Below are positions 44,042 through 52,108 of a stretch of 64,000 bases of DNA, one piece after another. The position numbers were made by a program, and so were the translations under genes. Position 1 is the first letter of the stretch; the number at the start of each line of letters is the position of its first letter. Source of the DNA: Bacteroidales bacterium M8 (GTDB lineage Bacteria; Bacteroidota; Bacteroidia; Bacteroidales; Muribaculaceae). The notes under the pieces were generated by a model, which saw only the letters and a list, made by a program, of their open reading frames with translations, did no database searches and was not told the DNA's origin. The DNA is taken from positions 29,952 to 93,951 of the forward strand of contig LUJS01000037.1 of assembly GCA_001689495.1 (NCBI GenBank), written 5' to 3'.

Positions 44042-45049
44042 TCAGTTTGCGGGACCGGCGGGTGCCGAGGCCTGAACTGCGGCGGGCACCAGAGGCTTGG
44101 CCTCCCAGCCCAGAGCGCTGGCGCCGAGCACGGCTGCATCGGCCTCCTTGAGCTCGGAGCAGAGCACCTTGACCTTGCCCTTGAACATATTCATCATGTG
44201 CTTTTCCATCGACTCCTTGATGGGGGTCATCAGCAGGTCGCCGCTCTTGGCGAGACCGCCGAAGAGGATGATGGCCTCGGGCGACGAGAAGACGGTGAAG
44301 TCGGCGAAAGCCTCGCCGAGTATGTTGCCGGTGTACTCGAATATCTCCTTGGCCAGCTTGTCGCCGTTGACGGCGGCGTCATACACGTCCTTTGATGTAA
44401 TCTGGTCTAATGGCAGACCGCGCAGCTCGGACTTGTCGGTGCGTATCTCGAGGAACTCTCGGGCGGTGCGTGCCACGCCGGTGGCCGAGCAGTATGCCTC
44501 GAGGCATCCGGTGCGTCCGCAGCCGCAGAGGCGGCCGTTGTTGCGCTTCATGATGACATGGCCCAGCTCGCCGGCAAAACCGTCGTGGCCGTAGACCAGC
44601 TGACCGTTGATGACGATGCCCGAGCCCACGCCTGTGCCGAGGGTGATCATGATGAAGTTCTTCATGCCGCGGGCCGCGCCGTATGTCATCTCGCCGATGG
44701 CGGCGGCGTTGGCGTCGTTGGTGATGGCCACGGGGATGCCGAACTTATCGCTCACCATCTGTGCGAGGGGCAGGGGAGTGGGCCAAGGTATGTTGACCAG
44801 CTTCTCGATCATGCCTGTATAATAGTTGGCGTTGGGGGCACCTATGCCGATGCCGCCCACCTTGTCGACGGCGTCGTTGGCTGCCATGAGGTGCATCACG
44901 CCCTGATAGAGCTCCTCGATATAGTCCTCTACATTTGCGTGCTTGAGTGTCTTGATCGACGAGCTGGCAATGACCACGCCACGGGCATCGACGATGCCGA
45001 ACACGGTGTTGGTACCGCCTATGTCGATACCCACTACGTAAGGTTTCAT
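44042..45049 (-). CDS. ROK family glucokinase, 335 aa
   Basis: Sugar kinase, probably glucose. Phosphate-binding DIGGTNTVFG (9-18), sugar-binding Asn-Asp in ITNDANAAAIGE, ELGHV, and the ROK zinc site CGCGRTGCLEAYCS are all in place; LFGGLAKSGD is the adenosine segment. No helix-turn-helix domain is present, so this is an enzyme and not a ROK repressor. The C-terminal 20 residues (VPAAVQASAPAGPAN) are low complexity. Glucose specificity is inferred from the family. Promoter element at 45108-45115. Confidence 0.93.
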   Translation of the reverse strand: MKPYVVGIDIGGTNTVFGIVDARGVVIASSSIKTLKHANVEDYIEELYQGVMHLMAANDAVDKVGGIGIGAPNANYYTGMIEKLVNIPWPTPLPLAQMVSDKFGIPVAITNDANAAAIGEMTYGAARGMKNFIMITLGTGVGSGIVINGQLVYGHDGFAGELGHVIMKRNNGRLCGCGRTGCLEAYCSATGVARTAREFLEIRTDKSELRGLPLDQITSKDVYDAAVNGDKLAKEIFEYTGNILGEAFADFTVFSSPEAIILFGGLAKSGDLLMTPIKESMEKHMMNMFKGKVKVLCSELKEADAAVLGASALGWEAKPLVPAAVQASAPAGPAN

Positions 45050-45107
45050 ATTAATGTCAGTTTTTTATGGTTGTTTGTATATCTTTCGGATGACAAGTTC
45101 GCGAGTG

Positions 45108-45115
45108 CAAATATA
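45108..45115 (-). promoter_or_regulatory. -7 promoter element of the glucokinase gene
   Basis: Minus-strand TATATTTG, exact consensus, 58 bp before the ATG. Confidence 0.6.
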
Positions 45116-45199
45116 ATCATTATTTTCTGTCAATCTATGGCGATACGCGAAAAAAATGCCTAAAAATCAATCAATAGAAACATTTAACACCCCTCGTTA

Positions 45200-45230
45200 T
45201 TGTAAAATTGCGACAAAATCCCTAATTTTG
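45200..45230 (+). promoter_or_regulatory. Promoter of the Omp28-like 648-aa gene
   Basis: TTG at 45200-45202, 20 bp, then TAATTTTG at 45223-45230; ATG at 45303. Confidence 0.7.
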
Positions 45231-45302
45231 CCTGACATTCTGTAGCCATACCCGACAAAATAGGTAACAAATATATTAACCATCTCCATTCATAGCAACT
45301 TT

Positions 45303-47249
45303 ATGAAGAAAATTCTACTCAGTCTCCTGACCGCGGCCCTGACGCTGACAGCATCGGCCGGTCAGTTAACGACCCAGAAACGTCAGCTCCCCGTGGCTAT
45401 GTCAGACCTGCATCTGACCATGCCTTTCGAGGGCGTCGAGACAGTCAGCGGCCCCCAGCGCGCAGCCGGAACAATGATCTACACTCTCGCCGACGATCCC
45501 TATCAGTTCATCGGCTTCAAGAACACCGTCAAGGGCCAGCAGATAGCACAGGCATTCGAGATGACCCCCGAGGTCAGCACCGTCTTTGCCGGATCGCAGA
45601 TTACGGCCATCAACGCCTATACGGGCTTGAATAACATATCGAACACAAACAAATGCACGTCATACTACGCATTTGTCATCGAGGGCGACCAAGAGAACGA
45701 ACCCATCTCCACCTCGGGTGCCTTTGCCTCGAGCAAGGCCGGAGCTGCCCTGAAGATCAGCCTCAAGAATCCCGTCACCATCGAGGCCGGCAAGACATAT
45801 TATATCGGTGTCTACTGCACCGCCACCAGCGCCAATGACTGTCAGGTCGTTGTCGACAACAAGCTGCACGAAGGCATCGAGGGTGGCTGGGTAGCAACCC
45901 GCCCCGACAAGAATTCGCCTTGGACTTGGGACAACCTCTCTGACGCCTACGGCTATGTATGCGTCAGCGCCACCATCACCGGCGAAAACCTGCCCGAGGA
46001 CATGGTCAAGGCCGCAGACATCTCGGTGCCCGTGCGCGTACGCGCCGAGAACTCATTCGAGATCGGATTCCTCTATGAGAACAAGGCATCGAACGAAGTG
46101 ACCTCGATCGACTATACATATACCGTGGGCGACAACGCTCCCGTCAGCGGCACCGCCACGGCCTCCAAGCCCGTACCCTTCGGCGGACAGGAGGTTGTAT
46201 GGATCGAGAACGCCTCTTATGCCACTGCAGGCAAGAACGAGGTTCCCGTCACCGTCACCGTGACCAAGGTAAACGGCAAGGACAACCTGCAGCCCACCGG
46301 CACCTCGGTCACCGGCAGCACCATCGTCATGCCCAAGGACTGTGACAACGTGCAGAACGTAGTTGTCGAGGAGGCCACGTCGACCGGTTGCATCTACTGC
46401 CCCTATGGCATCATCGCGCTCGAGCGCATCCGCGAGACATATACCGACGGATCGTTCATCCCCGTTGCCATCCACTGGGACTTCAGCCAGAGCTCAAAAG
46501 ACCCCATGACCGTCAACGAGTTCTATAACCTGTATGCCCTTATCGGTTCGGGCGGCATCCCCGCAGCCATCGTCAACCGCTTCATCCCCGTGCAGATGGG
46601 CTGGATCTATGCGTTCGACGAGCTCCAGTCTTACTATGACATGCTCCACTCGGCACCCGCACTCACCGGCATCGACATGACCTGCAGCTGGGAGAACGAC
46701 ACCCGCAACCTGACGTTCAACGTCACCAACAAGTTTGCCTTCGACTACGACAAGCACAACTATCGCCTGTCGTTCGTGATCACTCAGGACGAGATGGGTC
46801 CCTACAATCAGTCAAACGGCCTGCGCGGCAGCGGCTCGGGCACCGAGTGGGACAAACTGCCCAACCCCGTCAAGACAACCTTCAACGACGTTGCACGCCA
46901 GATAGACACCTATCAGGGCATCGAGAACTCCATCCCCGCCACCATCGAGGCCGGCAAGGAGTACACCTATACCCACAAGATGACCATGTCGTCTGCCGTG
47001 ACCGACTGCACCAAGATCAACGCCATCTGCTATGTCATCGACTCGAAGACCAACGAGATCATCAACGCCAAGATGGTCTATGGCAAGGACATCACCGGCA
47101 CACCCTCGGCCATCGAGGACATAATCGCCGATGAGGACGCCAACGCCCCCGTCGAGTACTTCAACCTGCAGGGCATCCGCGTTGCCAACCCCGAGGGTGG
47201 CGTATTCATCCGCCGTCAGGGCAACACCGTGACCAAGGTCGTTAAGTAA
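45303..47249 (+). CDS. Secreted Omp28-domain protein with C-terminal sorting-like tail, 648 aa
   Basis: Signal peptide 1-19. Residues 50-215 form a beta-sandwich domain (ITAINAYTGLNNISNTNKCT, then TIEAGKTYYIGVYCTATSAN) often seen before Omp28 modules. An Omp28/thioredoxin-like domain starts at about 350 with VVVEEATSTGCIYCPYG (CIYC near 363-366) and includes IGSGGIPAAIVNRF. The tail, beginning AIEDIIADEDANAPVEYFNL and continuing with RVANPEGGVFIRRQGN, is the Bacteroidales C-terminal signal variant. Stand-alone gene with its own promoter, followed by an unusual nested palindrome at 47252-47391. Confidence 0.85.
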   Translation: MKKILLSLLTAALTLTASAGQLTTQKRQLPVAMSDLHLTMPFEGVETVSGPQRAAGTMIYTLADDPYQFIGFKNTVKGQQIAQAFEMTPEVSTVFAGSQITAINAYTGLNNISNTNKCTSYYAFVIEGDQENEPISTSGAFASSKAGAALKISLKNPVTIEAGKTYYIGVYCTATSANDCQVVVDNKLHEGIEGGWVATRPDKNSPWTWDNLSDAYGYVCVSATITGENLPEDMVKAADISVPVRVRAENSFEIGFLYENKASNEVTSIDYTYTVGDNAPVSGTATASKPVPFGGQEVVWIENASYATAGKNEVPVTVTVTKVNGKDNLQPTGTSVTGSTIVMPKDCDNVQNVVVEEATSTGCIYCPYGIIALERIRETYTDGSFIPVAIHWDFSQSSKDPMTVNEFYNLYALIGSGGIPAAIVNRFIPVQMGWIYAFDELQSYYDMLHSAPALTGIDMTCSWENDTRNLTFNVTNKFAFDYDKHNYRLSFVITQDEMGPYNQSNGLRGSGSGTEWDKLPNPVKTTFNDVARQIDTYQGIENSIPATIEAGKEYTYTHKMTMSSAVTDCTKINAICYVIDSKTNEIINAKMVYGKDITGTPSAIEDIIADEDANAPVEYFNLQGIRVANPEGGVFIRRQGNTVTKVVK

Positions 47250-47251
47250 TG

Positions 47252-47391
47252 CAGAATTCATAATGCATAATTCATAGTGCATCCCGCCCCACAAGGGCGG
47301 GATGTTTTTTTGTGGGAATTGGGAATTGTCATCCACAATTCCCAATTCACAACTCATAATTATGCATTACGCATTATGCATTATGCATTAT
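47252..47391. repeat. Nested palindromic element with terminator core
   Basis: Three nested inverted repeats: outer AATGCATAATTCAT-type units (47250-47280) against ATTATGCATTA units (47358-47391); middle GGGAATTGGGAATTG (47314-47328) against CAATTCCCAATTC (47336-47348); and an inner-left hairpin terminator CATCCCGCCC/GGGCGGGATG (47280-47304) with seven T. The whole intergenic region is built from these. Confidence 0.8.
47280..47311 (+). terminator. Terminator of the 648-aa Omp28-type gene
   Basis: CATCCCGCCC, loop CACAA, GGGCGGGATG, then TTTTTTT: a classical rho-independent terminator, 30 bp after the stop. Confidence 0.9.
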
Positions 47392-47398
47392 CCAAAAG

Positions 47399-47429
47399 TT
47401 GTATTTATCAATTTTTTGCACTATCTTTG
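47399..47429 (+). promoter_or_regulatory. Promoter of the PL11 lyase gene
   Basis: TTG at 47399-47401, 20 bp, TATCTTTG at 47422-47429; ATG at 47472. Confidence 0.7.
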
Positions 47430-47471
47430 TGGCTTAATACCAAGATTACAATAGTTTAACCTGAGTCATAC

Positions 47472-50459
47472 ATGAAAAAAATCTCTACCGCAATTCTTGC
47501 ACTGGCGTTAGCCGCAGGCACGGCATCGGCATTTCCCATCGCCGAGAAGCTCGACCGCGGCGTCGTGGCAGTCAAGACCTCAACGGGCAATTTCATCTCG
47601 TGGCGCTCGCTCACGTCTGACGATGCATCAATGACGTTCGATGTCTATCGCGACGGCACCAAGATCAACACAGAGCCCATCACCGCAGGCACCAACATCA
47701 AGGACGGCGCCGGAACAGCAACCTCAAAATATGTCATCAAGGCATCGGTAGGCGGCACGGTAGTCGAGACCTCGCCCGAGACATCTGTCGAGACTGACGT
47801 ATATCGCCGCCTCACGCTCGACCGTCCCACCGGCGACGGTTGCACATATACCCCCAACGATATGTCAGTCGGCGATGTCGACGGCGACGGCAAGTACGAG
47901 CTGTTTGTCAAGTGGGACCCCTCGAACTCGCACGATAACTCGGAGAGGGGCAAGACAGGCAAGGTATTCATCGACTGCTATACTCTGGACGGACAGAAGC
48001 TCTGGCGCATAGATCTGGGCCAGAACATCCGCGCCGGCGCACACTACACGCAGTTCATGGTCTTTGACTTCGATCAGGACGGCAAGGCCGAGATGATCTG
48101 CAAGACCGCCCCCGGCACTGTCGACGGAACCGGCAAGAACGTGCTGATGGGCTCGGACGACCCCACAAAGTCGTATGCCAACTCTGACGGCCACGTTGTG
48201 GACGGCCCCGAATACCTCACCGTGTTCAACGGCCGGACCGGCGCCGAGATCAACACCATCGCATACAATCCGCCGCGCACCATCCACACCGCCGCCGAGT
48301 GGGGTGCCCTGCAGACAGGCACGCAGAAGAAGGACAACACCAACCGCCCGGAGCGCTATCTGGCCGGCGTGGCATATCTCGACGGCGTGAAGCCCTCGGC
48401 AATCTTCTGCCGCGGATACTATACCCACGCATACGTCTGGGCCGTAGACTTCGACGGCACCAAGCTGTCCGAAAAGTGGCTCCACAAGAGCAACACCAAG
48501 AAAGAGGGCCTCTATGGCGAGGGCGCGCACTCGCTGACCATCGGCGACTGTGACGGCGACGGTTTTGACGAAATCGTCTATGGCGCCGCTGCCGTAGACC
48601 ACGACGGCAAGCTGCTCTATCGCACCGGCGGCGGCCACGGCGACGCCCTGCATCTGGGCGACTTCGACCCCGACCGTCCCGGCCTCGAGGTATTCATGGT
48701 ACACGAGGAGAAAGACAAATACTATAAGTGGGATGCCGAGTGCCGCGACGCCAAGACAGGCGAGATACTCTGGAGCGTCAAGCAGTCGGGCAACGACATA
48801 GGCCGCGGCATGGTGGCCGACCTCTCGGCCAACTGGCGCGGACACGAGATGTGGCCCGGAGCATATTATGGCGACGGCACCAAGGCCAACGCCACGTTCG
48901 ACTGCAAGGGCAACCTGCTGGTGGGCAAGCGCGGCTCGACCAACTTCCGCATCTACTGGGACGGCGACCTGCTCGACGAGCTCTTTGACGGCTGCTATGA
49001 CAGCAACACCAAGAAGTCGTCGCCCGAGGTGACCAAGCGCAACGCCACCCTGACCGGCGGCTCGACACCGATGGGATTCTCTAAGTACAACGCACAGAGC
49101 TGCAACACCACCAAGGGCACGCCCTGCCTGCAGGCCGACATACTGGGCGACTGGCGCGAGGAAGTGATACTCTGGGACTACAAAAAGCCCGAGGACATCA
49201 TGATCTTCACCACCACCATCCCCACCACATATCGCGTGCCCTGCCTGATGGAAGACCACAACTACCGTCTGGCCATAGCATGGCAGAACACGGCCTACAA
49301 CCAGCCCCCTCACCTCGGCTACAACCTCTATGACCGCTATTCGGATGACCCCATCCTCTCTGTCACCGAGGGCAATCTGGTGCAGTCCGTCGAGCTGGGC
49401 TATGCCATCGAAGAGATAAAGGGCTCGTGGGAGAAGTCTGAGGAGATCACCGCATCCGGCCTCCCCGAGGGCGTGACCATGACGTCGGACAACGCCGCCA
49501 AGACATTCGTCATCTCGGGCACCCCCGCCAAGGCCGGCAACTTCAAGTTCAAGCTGACCCTCAAGTCGGCATCGGGCAAGACCACAAGCACCGAGGGCAC
49601 CATCACCGTGTCCGAGGCCTCTGACCTGACCAAGGTGGCATACTTCACCTTCGACCAGATCGGCGAGACCGTCGCCAACCAGATCGAGGGCACCGCACAG
49701 GCACACGGCACACCCGCCGCCACCGAGGGTAAGGTGAACGGTGCAATCAGACTCAACGGCACAACCGACTATCTGACACAGGCCGCCTATGACAAGATAC
49801 AGATGGGCGCTCAGGACTTCACCATCGAGATGCTCTTCAAGTCGACCGACGACGCCGCATACATCATGCACAAGGGCTCGACGACCGCCAACGACGCTCC
49901 CGGCGCCACCGGCAACTGGATCGGCCTCGAGTACAAGAACGGCAACCTCAAGTTTGCCATCGACGACGACGCACAGAAGAGCGAGGCATCGGCATCGGCT
50001 TCGAGCTACTTCGACGGCAAGTGGCACCACCTCGTGCTGGTGCGCGAGGGTGCGTCCAAGACACTCAAGATGTATATCGACGGCACGCTCGTAGCCGAGT
50101 CGGCCGACGGCACCGGTGCCATCAACGACAACAACGAGGCCCTCGTCATCGGCAACGTCAACAACACCTTCAATAACTTCTTCGAAGGCGCGCTCGACGA
50201 CCTCTCCATCTATACCGGCGCAATGAGCGCCAACAAGGTGGCCGAGAGATTTAACGGATACATGAACTCGGGCATCGTCGACATCACCGACGAGAGCGAC
50301 GCGCCCAAGTATCTCAAGCTCTATGACGCCACTACCGGCGTCGAGGTGGCCCGCGGCGTAGGCGAACCCGAGAACGTCACCTCGGGTGCGGCTCCCGGCG
50401 TCTACATCCTCGTGATAGAGCAGGGCAAGACCCGCTATGTATCAAAGATAATGCTCTGA
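47472..50459 (+). CDS. Rhamnogalacturonan lyase (PL11) with LamG module, 995 aa
   Basis: Cuts the rhamnogalacturonan-I backbone of pectin by beta-elimination. Signal peptide 1-20. The PL11 eight-bladed propeller covers about 22-630, with Ca-binding blade motifs DVDGDGKYELFVKWDPSNS, FDFDQDGKAEMICKTAPGT and DCDGDGFDEIVYGAAAVDHD, and the family end piece NLYDRYSDDP. An Ig-like piece (about 640-710) and a concanavalin-like LamG domain (about 715-900, VAYFTFDQIGETVANQIEG, FTIEMLFKSTDDAAYIMHKG) follow. The last 60 residues form a short sorting-like tail. It has no SusC/SusD or other pectin gene beside it. Confidence 0.93.
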   Translation: MKKISTAILALALAAGTASAFPIAEKLDRGVVAVKTSTGNFISWRSLTSDDASMTFDVYRDGTKINTEPITAGTNIKDGAGTATSKYVIKASVGGTVVETSPETSVETDVYRRLTLDRPTGDGCTYTPNDMSVGDVDGDGKYELFVKWDPSNSHDNSERGKTGKVFIDCYTLDGQKLWRIDLGQNIRAGAHYTQFMVFDFDQDGKAEMICKTAPGTVDGTGKNVLMGSDDPTKSYANSDGHVVDGPEYLTVFNGRTGAEINTIAYNPPRTIHTAAEWGALQTGTQKKDNTNRPERYLAGVAYLDGVKPSAIFCRGYYTHAYVWAVDFDGTKLSEKWLHKSNTKKEGLYGEGAHSLTIGDCDGDGFDEIVYGAAAVDHDGKLLYRTGGGHGDALHLGDFDPDRPGLEVFMVHEEKDKYYKWDAECRDAKTGEILWSVKQSGNDIGRGMVADLSANWRGHEMWPGAYYGDGTKANATFDCKGNLLVGKRGSTNFRIYWDGDLLDELFDGCYDSNTKKSSPEVTKRNATLTGGSTPMGFSKYNAQSCNTTKGTPCLQADILGDWREEVILWDYKKPEDIMIFTTTIPTTYRVPCLMEDHNYRLAIAWQNTAYNQPPHLGYNLYDRYSDDPILSVTEGNLVQSVELGYAIEEIKGSWEKSEEITASGLPEGVTMTSDNAAKTFVISGTPAKAGNFKFKLTLKSASGKTTSTEGTITVSEASDLTKVAYFTFDQIGETVANQIEGTAQAHGTPAATEGKVNGAIRLNGTTDYLTQAAYDKIQMGAQDFTIEMLFKSTDDAAYIMHKGSTTANDAPGATGNWIGLEYKNGNLKFAIDDDAQKSEASASASSYFDGKWHHLVLVREGASKTLKMYIDGTLVAESADGTGAINDNNEALVIGNVNNTFNNFFEGALDDLSIYTGAMSANKVAERFNGYMNSGIVDITDESDAPKYLKLYDATTGVEVARGVGEPENVTSGAAPGVYILVIEQGKTRYVSKIML

Positions 50460-50481
50460 GACCGATAGAGCCCAGATCCAC

Positions 50482-50517
50482 AAAAAACCCGCAGCGGAAA
50501 TTTCCGCTGCGGGTTTT
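50482..50517. terminator. Bidirectional terminator between PL11 and recA
   Basis: A perfect hairpin, AACCCGCAGCGGAAA against TTTCCGCTGCGGGTT, flanked by A-run on the left and T-run on the right, so it can work for both convergent genes. Confidence 0.9.
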
Positions 50518-50542
50518 TGCTTTGTATCGGGATTTATGTTCC

Positions 50543-51736
50543 TCAAATATCCTCCTCGATGGAGAAGTCGTCGGGCAGGGGGAGGGTGCCGTCGTCGAAA
50601 TCGGTATCGGGTATGGCCGCGATGTCGGCGGCGTCGGTGTCGGCCGTGGCTGACGCGGCTGCTGAGCCGCGGCGGGCGGGAGCGGCCTTCTTGCCGGTGG
50701 CCGACTGCTCCTTGAGCGCCTCCATGATCTTGGCTGCAATCTCCTCGGCCAGCTCGGGATTGTCCTGCATCATGCGCTTGGCGGCGTCGCGTCCCTGGCC
50801 GATCTTCGAGTCGTTGTAAGAGAACCACGAGCCCGACTTCTTGATGATGCCCAGATTGACGCCGAGGTCTATGATCTCGCCGCTGCGCGAGATGCCCTCG
50901 CCAAACATGATGTCAAACTCGGCGCGCTTGAAGGGGGGCGCCACCTTGTTCTTGACCACCTTGACCTTGGTGAGCTTGCCCAGCACCTCGTCGCCGTCCT
51001 TGATGGCGGTCGAGGGGCGTATGTCGATGCGCACCGAGGCATAGAACTTGAGGGCGTTGCCGCCCGTGGTGGTCTCGGATGGGCCGAACATCACGCCGAT
51101 CTTCTCGCGCAGCTGATTGATGAAGATGCAGCAGGTGTTGGTGCGCGAGATGGTGCCCGTGAGCTTGCGCATGGCCTGACTCATCAGTCGTGCCTGCACG
51201 CCCACGTTCTTGTCGCCCATGTCGCCGTCAATCTCGCTCTTGGGGGTCAGCGCGGCCACCGAGTCGACCACGAGGATGTCGATGGCGCTCGAGCGTATCA
51301 GTTGCTCGGCAATCTCGAGGGCCTGCTCGCCGTTGTCGGGCTGGGCCATGAGCAGATTGTTCACGTCAACGCCAAGCTGCTCGGCATAAAAGCGGTCGAA
51401 GGCGTGCTCGGCGTCGATGATGGCCGCGATGCCGCCGGCCTTCTGTGCCTCGGCTATGGCGTGGATGGCCAGAGTGGTCTTGCCCGACGACTCGGGACCA
51501 TAGATCTCGATGATGCGGCCGCGGGGATAGCCTCCGACGCCCAGTGCATAGTCAAGACCGATCGAGCCGGTGGGAATCACCTCGACATCGTCAATCTGCT
51601 CGTCGCCGAGCTTCATGATGGCGCCGCGCCCGAAGTTCTTCTCTATATTGCCCATGGCCTGAGCCAGAGCATTGAGTTTGGCCTTGGCGGGGTCGTTGGT
51701 GGCCGCCGCGGCCTTGGTGGTTTCTTTTTTTGCCAT
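50543..51736 (-). CDS. recA: Recombinase RecA
   Basis: Strand-exchange ATPase and SOS co-protease. The start at 51736 (MAKKETTKAA) is preferred; a longer frame to 51799 runs through the promoter element. Walker A is GPESSGKTTL, the polymerisation and DNA-binding loops read FIDAEHAFDRFYAEQLGVD-type (here IDAEHAFDRFYAEQ) and INQLREKIGVMFGPSETTTGG. An N-terminal extension of about 20 Lys/Ala residues and an acidic C-terminal tail (after residue 350, Ala- and Asp-rich) are longer than in E. coli but normal in Bacteroidetes. 397 aa. Confidence 0.97.
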   Translation of the reverse strand: MAKKETTKAAAATNDPAKAKLNALAQAMGNIEKNFGRGAIMKLGDEQIDDVEVIPTGSIGLDYALGVGGYPRGRIIEIYGPESSGKTTLAIHAIAEAQKAGGIAAIIDAEHAFDRFYAEQLGVDVNNLLMAQPDNGEQALEIAEQLIRSSAIDILVVDSVAALTPKSEIDGDMGDKNVGVQARLMSQAMRKLTGTISRTNTCCIFINQLREKIGVMFGPSETTTGGNALKFYASVRIDIRPSTAIKDGDEVLGKLTKVKVVKNKVAPPFKRAEFDIMFGEGISRSGEIIDLGVNLGIIKKSGSWFSYNDSKIGQGRDAAKRMMQDNPELAEEIAAKIMEALKEQSATGKKAAPARRGSAAASATADTDAADIAAIPDTDFDDGTLPLPDDFSIEEDI

Positions 51737-51767
51737 TGTCTGTATGTGGTGTTTTGTTTCTTTGATG

Positions 51768-51775
51768 CAAAGATA
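51768..51775 (-). promoter_or_regulatory. -7 promoter element of recA
   Basis: Minus-strand TATCTTTG, exact consensus, 31 bp before the recA ATG. No LexA-type palindrome is recognised next to it. Confidence 0.65.
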
Positions 51776-52006
51776 GTGCCGGAGGTGTGCAGCAATCATG
51801 CCGACTGTACTTAAAATTAGTTAAAACACACCTCTTTCATCCGCTAATTTAGCAATTTCGGGGCTTAAAGCCAAAAAAAATGAATTTTTATATGATTTTT
51901 TATCATTCGGCGTGAACCATCGCGCCACGTCGGCGTTTATAAAGTACATAGCAAAATTACTTTTTCCATTGCAAGAAATGTGATAATGATTGGTTTATTA
52001 TCTAAG

Positions 52007-52047
52007 CGAGAAGACGATGTGATATCATCTTCTCGTTTGGTTTTTTT
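52007..52047 (+). terminator. Orphan hairpin terminator upstream of aspS
   Basis: GAGAAG (52008-52013) with CTTCTC (52029-52034), extended by ATG/CAT, followed by TTTGGTTTTTTT. No gene precedes it on this strand. Its T-run overlaps the aspS -33 box. Confidence 0.55.
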
Positions 52048-52075
52048 GTGCGTCGCGGAATTTTGTGTAATTTTG
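52045..52075 (+). promoter_or_regulatory. Promoter of aspS
   Basis: TTTG at 52045-52048, 19 bp, TAATTTTG at 52068-52075; ATG at 52109. Confidence 0.75.
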
Positions 52076-52108
52076 TGGGATAAGAGCAAAATCACATTAA
52101 TTTAGCAT

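Larger units (their letters stand above)
51737..52108. other. Divergent recA-aspS intergenic region (372 bp)
   Basis: AT-rich and non-coding. It contains the recA promoter (51768-51775), a second leftward TAATTTTG at 51959-51952 with no gene directly after it, a hairpin plus T-run at 52007-52047 with no gene before it, and the aspS promoter. The unassigned promoter and terminator suggest one or two small RNAs. Confidence 0.55.

Noticed and set aside
47865..50030. 721-codon minus-strand frame inside the PL11 gene
   Set aside because: Antisense to the rhamnogalacturonan lyase, whose Ca-binding motifs are intact; the product has no recognisable domain and shadow-like composition.
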